NCBI RefSeq assembly: GCF_020400585.1
Contig: NZ_JAINVF010000024.1
Span: 1 to 64,000 of the forward strand
Direction: 5' to 3'
DNA length: 64,000 nt
From: Streptomyces sp. NK08204
Lineage (GTDB): Bacteria; Actinomycetota; Actinomycetes; Streptomycetales; Streptomycetaceae
Of the stretch, positions 50,991 through 59,335 are shown one piece after another; position 1 is the first letter of the stretch; every line of letters begins with the position of its first letter. The position numbers and the translations under genes were made by a program. The notes under the pieces are model-generated. The model had not been told where the DNA came from. It worked only from the letters and a program-made list of their open reading frames with translations, and ran no database searches.

Positions 50991-52025
50991 GTGACGAGCA
51001 CCGATTCGCAGCCCTTCCTGTCCATCAAGGACCTGAAGGTGCACTTCTCGACCGAGGACGGCGTCGTCAAGGCCGTCGACGGCCTGTCCTTCGACCTGGC
51101 ACGCGGCAAGACCCTGGGCATCGTGGGTGAGTCGGGGTCGGGGAAGTCGGTCACCAACCTGACCATCCTGGGCCTGCACAACCCCGACAGCACCAAGGTC
51201 GAGGGCTCCATCGAGCTGGACGGCGAAGAGCTGAACGGCGCGCCGGAGAAGACGCTCGAGAAGCTGCGCGGCAACAAGATGGCGATGATCTTCCAGGACG
51301 CCCTGGCCTCGCTGTCGCCGTACCACACCATCGGCATGCAGATCGGCGAGGTCTACCGCAAGCACACCGGTGCCTCCAAGCAGGAGGCCCGGGCGCGGGC
51401 GATCGAGATGCTGCGCCGGGTGGGCATCCCGCAGCCGGACAGCCGGGTGGACAACTACCCGCACGAGTTCTCCGGCGGTATGCGCCAGCGCGCGATGATC
51501 GCCATGGCCCTGGTCTGCGACCCCAAGCTGCTGATCGCCGACGAGCCGACCACCGCCCTCGACGTGACGGTCCAGGCCCAGATCATGGACCTGCTCAAGG
51601 ACCTCCAGCAGGAGTTCGGCACCTCGATCATCTTCATCACCCACGACCTGGGTGTGATCGCGGACATCGCCGACGAGGTGCTGGTGATGTACGGCGGCCG
51701 GTGCGTGGAGCGCGGCACCAAGGAGGAGGTGCTGCGCACCCCGCAGCACCCGTACACCTACGGTCTGCTGGGCTCGATGCCGAGCCTCGAGGGCTCGGTC
51801 GACGTGCCGCTGACCCCGATCCCGGGCTCGCCGCCCTCGCTGCTGAACCCGCCGTCCGGCTGCCGTTTCCACCCGCGCTGTGCCTTCGCCGACAAGGTCG
51901 AGGGTGGCAAGTGCTCCACGGAGCGCCCGCTGCTGGAGATCGTGGACGGACGTGGCAACGCCTGCCACCTGACGGACAAGCAGCGCAGCGAGTTCTTCGC
52001 CGACTCGGTCGCCAAGGCCCACTGA
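50991..52025 (+). CDS. BldKD-like oligopeptide importer ATPase (OppD type), cluster 2
   Basis: A 344-residue ATPase. GTG 50991 has GGAG about 9 bp upstream. LKVHFSTEDGVVKAVDGLSFDL leads to Walker A GESGSGKSV, AMIFQDALASLSPYHTIG, signature FSGGMRQRAMIAMALV and Walker B IADEPTTALD. The C-terminal Cys element is PSGCRFHPRCAFADKVEGGKC. It follows the permease by 50 bp and is followed by the OppF-type gene after 26 bp. Confidence 0.92.
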   Translation: MTSTDSQPFLSIKDLKVHFSTEDGVVKAVDGLSFDLARGKTLGIVGESGSGKSVTNLTILGLHNPDSTKVEGSIELDGEELNGAPEKTLEKLRGNKMAMIFQDALASLSPYHTIGMQIGEVYRKHTGASKQEARARAIEMLRRVGIPQPDSRVDNYPHEFSGGMRQRAMIAMALVCDPKLLIADEPTTALDVTVQAQIMDLLKDLQQEFGTSIIFITHDLGVIADIADEVLVMYGGRCVERGTKEEVLRTPQHPYTYGLLGSMPSLEGSVDVPLTPIPGSPPSLLNPPSGCRFHPRCAFADKVEGGKCSTERPLLEIVDGRGNACHLTDKQRSEFFADSVAKAH

Positions 52026-52051
52026 CGTAAAGAGACGGGATTTTCACGACC

Positions 52052-53095
52052 ATGAGCAGCACCACTCCCCTCCTGGACGTCTCCGGGCTGACCAAGCACT
52101 TCCCGATCAAGGGCGGGTTCCCGATCCGCCGCACGGTCGGGGCCGTCCAGGCCGTCGACGGGCTCGACTTCCAGGTCTCCGAGGGCGAGAGCCTCGGCCT
52201 GGTCGGCGAGTCCGGCTGTGGCAAGTCGACCACGGGCCGCCTGATCACCCGCCTGCTGGAGCCCACGGCCGGCGCCATCAAGTACCGCGGCCAGGACATC
52301 ACGCACGCCAACCGCAAGCAGCTGGCGCCGATCCGGTCCGAGATCCAGATGATCTTCCAGGACCCGTACGCCTCGCTGAACCCGCGGCACACGGTCGGCA
52401 AGATCATCTCCGGCCCGATGGAGATCAACGGCATCAACCCGGAGGGTGGCCGCGAGAAGCGCGTCCGCGAACTCCTGGAGATCGTCGGCCTGAACCCCGA
52501 GCACTACAACCGCTTCCCGCACGAGTTCTCCGGCGGTCAGCGCCAGCGCATCGGTGTCGCCCGCGCGCTCGCCCTGGAGCCGAAGCTGATCGTCGCCGAC
52601 GAGCCGGTCTCGGCCCTGGACGTCTCCATCCAGGCGCAGGTCGTCAACCTGCTCCAGAAGGTCCAGAAGGAACTCGGCATCGCGTTCGTGTTCATCGCCC
52701 ACGACCTCGCGATCGTGCGGCACTTCTCGCAGCGCGTCGCGGTCATGTACCTGGGCAAGATCGTGGAGATCGCCGACCGCGAGGACCTCTACGGCAACCC
52801 GCGCCACCCCTACACCCGGGCCCTGCTCTCCGCCGTGCCCGAGGCCACGGTGGACGGGGGGCAGCGCGAGCGCATCCGCCTGACCGGCGACGTCCCGTCC
52901 CCGATCAATCCGCCCTCCGGCTGCCGCTTCCGCACCCGCTGCTGGAAGGCGACGGAGAAGTGCGCGTCGGAGGCCCCGCCGCTCGTCCAGGTGGAGGGCA
53001 ACAAGCCCGGCCACCTCACCGCCTGCCACTACCCGGAGACGGCGGACACCGTTCCGGCCCCCCGTCTCTCCAAGGACCCCGAGACGGCGGCCTGA
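52052..53095 (+). CDS. BldKE-like oligopeptide importer ATPase (OppF type), cluster 2
   Basis: A 347-residue ATPase. Walker A GESGCGKST, then LITRLLEPTAGAIKYRGQDI, IQMIFQDPYASLNPRHTVG, signature FSGGQRQRIGVARALAL and Walker B IVADEPVSALD. The C-terminal PPSGCRFRTRCWKATEKC Cys motif is present. Long stretches are nearly identical to the cluster-3 ATPase at 57066-58187, more alike than either is to cluster 1. It ends the operon; a terminator lies about 90 bp on. Confidence 0.92.
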   Translation: MSSTTPLLDVSGLTKHFPIKGGFPIRRTVGAVQAVDGLDFQVSEGESLGLVGESGCGKSTTGRLITRLLEPTAGAIKYRGQDITHANRKQLAPIRSEIQMIFQDPYASLNPRHTVGKIISGPMEINGINPEGGREKRVRELLEIVGLNPEHYNRFPHEFSGGQRQRIGVARALALEPKLIVADEPVSALDVSIQAQVVNLLQKVQKELGIAFVFIAHDLAIVRHFSQRVAVMYLGKIVEIADREDLYGNPRHPYTRALLSAVPEATVDGGQRERIRLTGDVPSPINPPSGCRFRTRCWKATEKCASEAPPLVQVEGNKPGHLTACHYPETADTVPAPRLSKDPETAA

Positions 53096-53185
53096 CACAC
53101 CCCTTTTCCGTCAGCCGCCGCCTGCGGAACGGACTTTCACCGGCCCATTGACCCGAGCCCATGAACGTCCGATCCAGGGGAACGA

Positions 53186-53220
53186 GGGCCCGCACATCTT
53201 CGGATGCGCGGGCCCTTTTC
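53186..53220 (+). terminator. Intrinsic terminator of importer cluster 2
   Basis: GGGCCCGCACATC (53186-53198) pairs with GATGCGCGGGCCC (53203-53215) with one mismatch, around a UUCG-type loop. The right arm runs straight into TTTT. This is a rare classical T-tract terminator for this DNA. Confidence 0.85.
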
Positions 53221-53323
53221 GTTGCATCGGCCCATCGGCTCCAGGCGCGTCGCGGACGCAGCTCACCAGCGGCAAGGTCGACGCGCAGGTGACCGCGTCG
53301 CGCAGGCGCATAGGATCACCGGC

Positions 53324-54064
53324 ATGGCGCTGCGACCCGTTCACGTGAACATGAAGGCCCTTGACGCCCCGGCGGTCGGCCGGTTCTGGGCGGAGGCGCT
53401 CGGCTGGAGTGCTTACAGCCCCGGCGTGACCACTTACGTCGGCCCCGCCGGCGGCCTCGTGTGGCCGGACCCGGTCGCGCTCGGCATCAACGTCGTCCCC
53501 GTCCCGGAACCCAAGACAGCGACGAAGAACCGTGTGCACCTCGATCTCGCCACCACCTCTGCGGCCCATCAGGCGGAGCTGATCGCTCGCCTCGAGGCTC
53601 TCGGTGCGACGCCCGTCCACGTGGGCCAGGACGATGTGCCGTGGACGGTGCTCGCCGACCCCGAGGGCAACGAGTTCTGTGTGCTGGAGCCTCGGGAGAT
53701 CCACCGGGACACCGGGCCGATCGCCGTGGTGCTGGTCGACTGCACGGACCCGCGGGCCATGGCCCGGTTCTGGGGCGAGGCGCTGGACTGGACCCTGCAC
53801 GAGGTGACCGACGATCACGCGGTGTTGCGCTCCGCCAAGGGGGTCGGTCCGTATCTGGAGTTCCTCCGCACGCCCGACGTGAAGACCGTGCCGGACCGCA
53901 TCCATCTTGACCTGCTGCCCTACCCCGGTGACGACAAGGCGGCGGAGGTGGCCCGGCTGCGGGCCCTCGGCGCCACCGACCTCGACGTGGGCCAGGGCGA
54001 CGCCCCGTGGACATGCATGGCCGACCCGGAGGGCCACGAGTTCTGCGTCCTCGCCCTGTCCTGA
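53324..54064 (+). CDS. Double VOC (glyoxalase/bleomycin-resistance-like) domain protein
   Basis: A 246-residue protein with two tandem VOC half-domains. Residues 1-125 begin ALRPVHVNMKALDAPAVGRFWAEALGW and end DDVPWTVLADPEGNEFCVLEP. Residues 130-246 repeat the pattern (VDCTDPRAMARFWGEALDW, DAPWTCMADPEGHEFCVLAL). Metal-ligand His/Glu positions are kept in part. The fold covers glyoxalases, dioxygenases and drug-binding resistance proteins; no substrate can be named. ATG 53324 has AGGA 8 bp upstream. Confidence 0.85.
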   Translation: MALRPVHVNMKALDAPAVGRFWAEALGWSAYSPGVTTYVGPAGGLVWPDPVALGINVVPVPEPKTATKNRVHLDLATTSAAHQAELIARLEALGATPVHVGQDDVPWTVLADPEGNEFCVLEPREIHRDTGPIAVVLVDCTDPRAMARFWGEALDWTLHEVTDDHAVLRSAKGVGPYLEFLRTPDVKTVPDRIHLDLLPYPGDDKAAEVARLRALGATDLDVGQGDAPWTCMADPEGHEFCVLALS

Positions 54065-54104
54065 CGCGGGGGCGTGCAGTACCCACCACGACGCGATCAA
54101 CGAG

Positions 54105-54509
54105 CTACGCCACCACGAGTTCACACCACACGAACTTCCCCCGGTTGCCGAACCGGGCCGACGGCTGCCAGCCCCAGTACTCCGCGCACGCCGCCACCAG
54201 CCCGAGCCCTCGCCCTTCCTCCCCATCCCCCACCTGCTCCAACGGCACCGGCGGCTCAGGCGGCTCGGGGTCCGTGTCCCACGCCCCGATCCACACCATC
54301 CCCTCCTGGCTGCGCCGCACCCTGAGCGCCGCCGGCCCCTTCGTGTGCCGCACGGCGTTCGAGACCAACTCGGCCGCGAGCAGCTCCGCCGTGTCGGTGA
54401 GTCCGATCAGTCCGTGCACCGTGAGGATCAGACGCAGGGTCCGACGGCAGATCGTCACCGCTCTCAGGTCGTTGGGCACGTAGAGGGTGTAGTCCCAGGT
54501 TTCAGGCAT
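54105..54509 (-). CDS. HATPase_c_2 (RsbW-like) ATP-binding regulator
   Basis: A 134-residue GHKL ATPase of the anti-sigma RsbW-like group found in dozens of copies in streptomycetes. N-box: LLAAELVSNAVRHTKG. G1 box: WIGAWDTDPE. G2: GEEGRGLGLVAACAEYWG. The rest is the family's short fold. It is divergent from the XRE/DUF397 pair (202 bp between), a classic arrangement in which ATPase, XRE-DUF5753 and DUF397 proteins work together in developmental or antibiotic control. Confidence 0.85.
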   Translation of the reverse strand: MPETWDYTLYVPNDLRAVTICRRTLRLILTVHGLIGLTDTAELLAAELVSNAVRHTKGPAALRVRRSQEGMVWIGAWDTDPEPPEPPVPLEQVGDGEEGRGLGLVAACAEYWGWQPSARFGNRGKFVWCELVVA

Positions 54510-54624
54510 GCGTCAACTCCGTTCACCGGTAAGGGATTTCACGCACGGTGGCCTTGCCGCAGCCGTCATGGCACGGCGGAGCGGTGCGCTTCCGCTGCGT
54601 GTGCGGTACGTCACCGACGGTAGG

Positions 54625-54638
54625 GCAAAAATTTTTGC
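54625..54638. promoter_or_regulatory. 14-bp perfect palindrome upstream of the XRE gene
   Basis: GCAAAAATTTTTGC (54625-54638) is a perfect dyad and an A/T island in very GC-rich DNA. It lies between the divergent ATPase and XRE genes, 74 bp before the XRE start. It is a candidate binding site for the adjacent XRE-DUF5753 regulator. Confidence 0.5.
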
Positions 54639-54711
54639 TCGCGCAAGCCGGTCGCGTAATCTGCCCCCGAACGAAGCAGGAGCGCAGGGCGGTTGAGGTC
54701 CTGGAGGGCAT

Positions 54712-55563
54712 ATGGCGCCGAGAAACCAACCCACGGCACGTCAGGTGCGCCTGGGTACCGAGTTGCGCAGGCTGAGGGAATCGGCCGGCCTGAAGGCACG
54801 AGAGGTGGCAGCGTTGCTCAGTTCCACCTCGGCCCAGATGAGCCAAGTCGAAGCCGGTCTCGCGGGCGCCAGCGAAGAGCGTGTACGGCGCCTCGCCGCG
54901 CACTACGCCTGCGATGACGGGGCGTTGATCGAGGCCCTGGTCGCCATGGCCACCGATCGCACACAAGGCTGGTGGGAGGAGTACCGGGGCGTGCTCCCAC
55001 CGGTCTTCCTGGACGTCGCAGAGACGGAGCACCATGGCACGTTCCTGCGTGAGGTCGTCACCAGTCACGTTCCGGGCATGCTCCAGACTCCGGACTACGC
55101 CCGCGCTGTCTTCGGCTACATGGTTCCGGAGCTACCGGAGAGCGAACTGAACCCGCGGGTCGAACACCGGATGCGCCGCAGGTCCGTACTGGAACGTGCC
55201 GTCCCCATCCCCTACGAGACGATCATCCATGAGGCGGCACTGCGCATCATGGTGTCGGATCGCCGCACCGCTCAAGCTCAACTACTCGAACTCCTGCGGG
55301 CAATCGAGCGCGGGCACGCAACGGTACGCGTCATCCCCTTCACACACCAGGGGTTCGCTGGGGCGGGAATCGAGATGATGTACGTGGGCGGTCCGCTTCC
55401 CCGTCTGGACACGGTGCTTCGCGACGCACCTCATGGCACCGCATTCATCGATGCCGAATCACAACTGGCGCGCTTCCGGGCTCTGCTCCATAAGGTGGGG
55501 AAGTCCGCACTGGACCCCGTGGGATCACGGGATTTCATCCACCGTTTGACCAAGGAACTGTGA
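54712..55563 (+). CDS. XRE-family regulator with DUF5753 domain
   Basis: A 283-residue regulator. The Xre-type HTH (residues 12-65) reads LGTELRRLRESAGLKAREVA, then SSTSAQMSQVEAGLAGASEERVRRLA. The DUF5753 domain (about residues 95-275) has LREVVTSHVPGMLQTPDYARAVFG, RMRRRSVLERA and LRIMVSDRRTAQAQLLELLR. Such proteins (WhiJ, AbaA-linked and Scr1-type) pair with a small DUF397 partner, here 9 bp downstream. ATG 54712 follows GGAGGGCAT. They commonly repress development or antibiotic genes until the partner relieves them. Confidence 0.9.
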   Translation: MAPRNQPTARQVRLGTELRRLRESAGLKAREVAALLSSTSAQMSQVEAGLAGASEERVRRLAAHYACDDGALIEALVAMATDRTQGWWEEYRGVLPPVFLDVAETEHHGTFLREVVTSHVPGMLQTPDYARAVFGYMVPELPESELNPRVEHRMRRRSVLERAVPIPYETIIHEAALRIMVSDRRTAQAQLLELLRAIERGHATVRVIPFTHQGFAGAGIEMMYVGGPLPRLDTVLRDAPHGTAFIDAESQLARFRALLHKVGKSALDPVGSRDFIHRLTKEL

Positions 55564-55572
55564 GGCGCCCGC

Positions 55573-55782
55573 ATGACCCACGCCATCCGCTGGCAGAAGT
55601 CGTCGTACTCCGGCGGAGGGGATGGCAACACCTGCGTCGAGATCGCGCACCTGGACAGCCACATAGCCGTCCGTGACTCAAAGGCCCCCGCCCGAGCCAC
55701 TCTCACCTTCCCCACCCACACTTTCACCCGCTTCGTCGAAGCCCTGAGCACATCACTCACCCGTGAACTGACCGAATCCTGA
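55573..55782 (+). CDS. DUF397 small partner protein
   Basis: A 69-residue DUF397 protein. The family core IRWQKSSYSGGGDGNTCVEIA, then HIAVRDSKAP, is intact. DUF397 proteins (BldB-neighbour, Scr2 type) bind or oppose their cognate XRE-DUF5753 regulator. The start ATG 55573 lies 9 bp after the regulator stop, so the two are co-expressed. Confidence 0.9.
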   Translation: MTHAIRWQKSSYSGGGDGNTCVEIAHLDSHIAVRDSKAPARATLTFPTHTFTRFVEALSTSLTRELTES

Positions 55783-55816
55783 CCCGTCGTTCAATAACGT
55801 GTGGCAAACTGCCGCA

Positions 55817-56572
55817 GTGGTTGATCACTCGTACGCCGATCTCTCACTCGCCGCGCTGTACGACCGCCTCAACCCCTGGGCGCCGTGCGACGGCTTCTAC
55901 CTGAGTCTGGTGAGAGAGGCCGGCTCCGTGCTGGACATCGGTTGCGGCACGGGACGGTTGTTGCGCCGGGCGCGGGCCGAAGGACATCAGGGCCGACTGG
56001 TGGGGCTCGATCCGGCCGCGGCCATGCTCGTGCAGGCCCGGCAGGCAGCCCCGGACGTCGAATGGGTGCTCGGGGACACCCGAGTGCGGTGCTGGCGGGG
56101 CGAGTTCGAGCTGGCCGTCATGACCGGACACGCCTTCCAGGCGCTGGTGACGGACGACGAGATCCGCGGTTGTCTGCGGGCGGTACGGGCGGCGCTCGCC
56201 GACGGGGGCCGGTTCGTGTTCGAGACGCGCAACCCCGCGGCCCGCGCCTGGGAGGGCTGGACCCCCGAGCGGATCCGGGAGATCAACACCCCCGACGGCA
56301 CTCCCGTCAGGGTGTGGCACGAGGTCCAGGGTGACGGCCTGGACCGGGACCGGGTGCACTTCACGGAGACCTTCGAGGCCGAGGGCTGGCCGGCCCCGCG
56401 GGTCAGCCACAGCGTCCTGCGCTTCCTGGACGCCGAGACGCTGAAACGCTTCCTCACCGAGGCAGGACTGGCCGTGGTGGCACAGTACGGCGACTGGGGA
56501 CGGGGGCCGCTCACCCCCGCCAGCCCGGAGATCATCACCGTTGCCCGGCCCCTCGGCCAGGTGCGTGCCTGA
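55817..56572 (+). CDS. Class I SAM-dependent methyltransferase
   Basis: About 251 residues. The SAM site SVLDIGCGTGRLLRRARAEG is near residue 37, LVGLDPAAAMLVQARQAAPD follows, then WVLGDTRVRCWRGEFELAVMTGHAFQAL. This resembles small-molecule methyltransferases of unknown substrate. GTG 55817 (VDHSYADLSLAALYDRLNPW) fits the family start; GTG 55799 adds six residues. It lies 34 bp after DUF397 and may be read through with it. Confidence 0.8.
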   Translation: MVDHSYADLSLAALYDRLNPWAPCDGFYLSLVREAGSVLDIGCGTGRLLRRARAEGHQGRLVGLDPAAAMLVQARQAAPDVEWVLGDTRVRCWRGEFELAVMTGHAFQALVTDDEIRGCLRAVRAALADGGRFVFETRNPAARAWEGWTPERIREINTPDGTPVRVWHEVQGDGLDRDRVHFTETFEAEGWPAPRVSHSVLRFLDAETLKRFLTEAGLAVVAQYGDWGRGPLTPASPEIITVARPLGQVRA

Positions 56573-56594
56573 CCGGACGGGCACGTCGTAGCCA

Positions 56595-56852
56595 GTGCTC
56601 TGTCCGACATCGTCAACCAGATTGCTCACCGCAGGCCTCTGGGGCACTGCCGCACTGCTGCTCCTGCACGCCGCACCGTCCGTTCCGGACTGGGTGGCCT
56701 TGGCCGTCGGTACTCGTGCGGCCTCCGGTCTGGACGCGATGAGCCGGTTCGCGACCTTGCTGTACGAGCCGTTCTTCATGGCCGGCGGGCTGCTCTTCAC
56801 CCTCGCTTCCCTCGGCCGCCGAGCAGCGACGTTCCAGCGGCCGGCGTCTTGA
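56595..56852 (+). CDS. Small membrane protein, possibly a truncated family member
   Basis: An 85-residue frame with two hydrophobic segments (LLTAGLWGTAALLLLHAAP and LYEPFFMAGGLLFTLASLG). It resembles the end of small multi-pass proteins, but most of a normal domain is missing. The starting codon at 56595 lacks a good ribosome binding site and the tail reads into G/C-rich filler. It may be a remnant. The 213 bp after it (56853-57065) contain no gene. Confidence 0.35.
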   Translation: MLCPTSSTRLLTAGLWGTAALLLLHAAPSVPDWVALAVGTRAASGLDAMSRFATLLYEPFFMAGGLLFTLASLGRRAATFQRPAS

Positions 56853-57065
56853 CCAGCCGCCCACCGAGTCGGCAGCGGCGGGACCCGGACGGGTCGGACA
56901 TGGGGGCGCGGTCAGCTGGTCCACCGGGTCGACCGGCTCGGCCCGGCCTGTCCGGACCCTCGGTGGGCGCAGGACGCCCGACCGAGCGATCCGGCGAGCC
57001 GATGGCGGTCACGGCACCGGGCAGTCGCTTCCGGATGCTCCGCCTGTGATCGCCCGGCCAGGTCC

Positions 57066-58187
57066 TCAGTCCTCCGAGGACTCCTCCAGGGCCGCCAGCG
57101 CCGGGTCCAGCACGATGTCCTCGTCCCGTGCCTCGGTCGTCGGGTCCTCAGGGAAGTGGCAGGCCGTCAGGTGGCCCTCGTGGTTTCCGGAGATCTGCAC
57201 CAACGGCGGTTCCTCCGTCGCGCACCTGTCCTGCGCCTTCCAGCAGCGCGTGCGGAACCGGCAGCCGGAGGGCGGGGAGATGGGGGACGGGACGTCACCG
57301 GCCAGGCGGATGCGTTCGCGGGCCGGGGCGTCGCCGTCCGTGAGGTTCACCTCGGGGACCGCGGAGAGCAGGGCGTGGGTGTAGGGGTGGCGAGGGCGGG
57401 CGTAGATCGATTCGCGGTCGCCCACTTCGATGATCTTGCCGAGGTACATCACCGCCACGCGTTGCGAGAAGTGGCGTACGACGGCCAGGTCGTGGGCGAT
57501 GAAGAGGAACGCGATGCCCAGCTCTCGCTGCACCTTCTGGAGCAGGTTCACCACCTGGGCCTGGATCGAGACGTCCAGGGCGGAGACCGGCTCGTCGGCC
57601 ACGATCAGCTTCGGTTCCAGGGCCAACGCCCTTGCCACACCGATGCGTTGCCGCTGGCCGCCGGAGAACTCGTGCGGGAAGCGGTTGTAGTGCTCGGGGT
57701 TCAGGCCGACGATCTCCAGGAGTTCGCGGACGCGCCTCTCACGGCCGCCCTCGGGCTGGATGTCGTTGATCTCCATCGGGCCGGAGATGATCTTGCCGAC
57801 CGTCTGGCGGGGGTTCAGGGACGAGTACGGATCCTGGAAGATCATCTGGATCTCGGAGCGGATGGGTGCCAGCTGCTTGCGGGTGGCGTGGCTGATGTCC
57901 CGGCCGCGGTAGGCGATGGCGCCGGCCGTGGGCTCCAGCAGGCGCGTGATCAGGCGGCCCGTGGTCGACTTGCCGCAGCCAGACTCCCCCACCAGCCCGA
58001 AGCTCTCGCCGGCGTGCACGGTCAGGTCGATGCCGTCGACGGCCTGGACATGGCCGACCGTGCGGCGGACCGGGAAGCCGCCCTTGACCGGGAAGTGCTT
58101 GGTCAGCCCGGTGACCTTCAGCAGCGGCTCCCCGTCCGGGTCGGCGGTCCGTTCCCGGGGGACCGGGAGGACCAGGTCCTCTTTCAT
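57066..58187 (-). CDS. bldKE: BldKE: oligopeptide importer ATPase (OppF type), typA-linked cluster
   Basis: A 373-residue ATPase, last gene of the importer next to typA. Walker A GESGCGKST, LITRLLEPTAGAIAYRGRDI, signature FSGGQRQRIGVARALAL and Walker B IVADEPVSALD. The C-terminal Cys motif is PPSGCRFRTRCWKAQDRC, then an acidic extension of about 35 residues. ATG 58187 has AGGAGG 8 bp upstream, just after the 11-bp repeat array. The name bldKE rests on gene order and the typA neighbour, as I recall for S. coelicolor. Confidence 0.8.
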   Translation of the reverse strand: MKEDLVLPVPRERTADPDGEPLLKVTGLTKHFPVKGGFPVRRTVGHVQAVDGIDLTVHAGESFGLVGESGCGKSTTGRLITRLLEPTAGAIAYRGRDISHATRKQLAPIRSEIQMIFQDPYSSLNPRQTVGKIISGPMEINDIQPEGGRERRVRELLEIVGLNPEHYNRFPHEFSGGQRQRIGVARALALEPKLIVADEPVSALDVSIQAQVVNLLQKVQRELGIAFLFIAHDLAVVRHFSQRVAVMYLGKIIEVGDRESIYARPRHPYTHALLSAVPEVNLTDGDAPARERIRLAGDVPSPISPPSGCRFRTRCWKAQDRCATEEPPLVQISGNHEGHLTACHFPEDPTTEARDEDIVLDPALAALEESSED

Positions 58188-58209
58188 GACGGTGTCCTCC
58201 TAGGACGAC

Positions 58210-58253
58210 TGATGGACGAGTGATGGACGAGTGATGGACGAGTGATGGACCAC
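58210..58253. repeat. 11-bp tandem repeat between bldKD and bldKE
   Basis: TGATGGACGAG occurs at 58210-58220, 58221-58231 and 58232-58242, then TGATGGACCAC at 58243-58253. The array lies between the bldKD stop and the bldKE ribosome binding site. Confidence 0.9.
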
Positions 58254-58260
58254 TCACGAC

Positions 58261-59325
58261 CTACCCCAGTCGGGGCTTGATCTCCTCGATGAAGATGGTC
58301 CGCTTCTGGTCGGCGGTGAGATGGCAGGCCGAGGCCCGGTCGGGGGCCAGCAGGGGGCGGTCGGTGACGCAGCGGTTCCTGCCCTCCACCCGGTCCTGGA
58401 AGGTGCAGCGCGGGTGGAAGCGGCAGCCGGACGGCGGCGTGAGCAGCGAGGGCGGGGTGCCCGGGATCGGGGCCAGCGGGGCGCCGAGGTCGGAGTCGAG
58501 ACGCGGCATCGAGTTCAACAGGCCCCATGTGTAGGGGTGTTGGGGCGCTCGCAGTACCTCGTCGACCGTGCCCCGCTCCACCGCGCTGCCCGCGTACATC
58601 ACCATGATGTCGTCGGCCATGTCGGCGATCACCCCCAGGTCGTGGGTGATGAAGACGATGCCCGAGCCGAACTCCTGTTGCAGGTCCTTGAGCAGGTCCA
58701 GGATCTGTGCCTGGACCGTCACGTCCAGGGCCGTCGTCGGTTCGTCGGCGATCAGCAGGTCCGGATCGCAGACCAGCGCCATGGCGATCATCGCGCGCTG
58801 CCGCATGCCGCCCGAGAACTGGTGCGGGTAGTCCTTCGCCCGCTCCCTCGGGTTGGGGATGCCCACCTTGCCGAGCATCTCCACCGCGCGTTCCCAGGCC
58901 GCCTTCTTGGAGGCGCCGTTGTGCTTCATGTACGGCTCGGCGATCTGGCGGCCGACGGTGTAGTAGGGGGAGAGCGCGGTGAGCGGATCCTGGAAGATCA
59001 TGGCGACCTTGTTGCCGCGCAGCTTCTCCAGCTCGGACTCCCGGGCGGTGGTCAGTTCCTGGCCGTCCAGCAGGATCTCGCCCTCGACGGTGGCGAACAT
59101 GGGGTTGTGCAGGCCGAGGATCGTCAGGTTCGTCACCGACTTGCCCGAGCCCGACTCCCCCACGATGCCGAGCGTCCTGCCGCGCTCCAGGTCGAAGGAG
59201 AGCCCGTCCACGGCCCGTACGACGCCGTCCTCGGTCCGGAAGCTGACGTGCAGGTCCCGCACCGACAGCAGGGGACCGGCACCGGCCGGGACGGGAGCAC
59301 CGGCCTCCTTGGTCAATGTGGTCAA
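58261..59325 (-). CDS. bldKD: BldKD: oligopeptide importer ATPase (OppD type), typA-linked cluster
   Basis: A 354-residue ATPase. LHVSFRTEDGVVRAVDGLSFDL, Walker A GESGSGKSV, AMIFQDPLTALSPYYTVG, signature FSGGMRQRAMIAMALV, Walker B IADEPTTALD and C-terminal Cys element PSGCRFHPRCTFQDRVEGRNRC. It follows bldKC by 10 bp. The spacing to bldKE (73 bp, with repeats) is the longest inside this half of the operon. Confidence 0.82.
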   Translation of the reverse strand: MTTLTKEAGAPVPAGAGPLLSVRDLHVSFRTEDGVVRAVDGLSFDLERGRTLGIVGESGSGKSVTNLTILGLHNPMFATVEGEILLDGQELTTARESELEKLRGNKVAMIFQDPLTALSPYYTVGRQIAEPYMKHNGASKKAAWERAVEMLGKVGIPNPRERAKDYPHQFSGGMRQRAMIAMALVCDPDLLIADEPTTALDVTVQAQILDLLKDLQQEFGSGIVFITHDLGVIADMADDIMVMYAGSAVERGTVDEVLRAPQHPYTWGLLNSMPRLDSDLGAPLAPIPGTPPSLLTPPSGCRFHPRCTFQDRVEGRNRCVTDRPLLAPDRASACHLTADQKRTIFIEEIKPRLG

Positions 59326-59335
59326 GGCAGGGCTC

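Noticed and set aside
53324..56852. Prophage or integrative-element island between the two BldK-type clusters
   Set aside because: No integrase, transposase, tRNA or direct-repeat ends seen; the genes are ordinary streptomycete regulators and enzymes.
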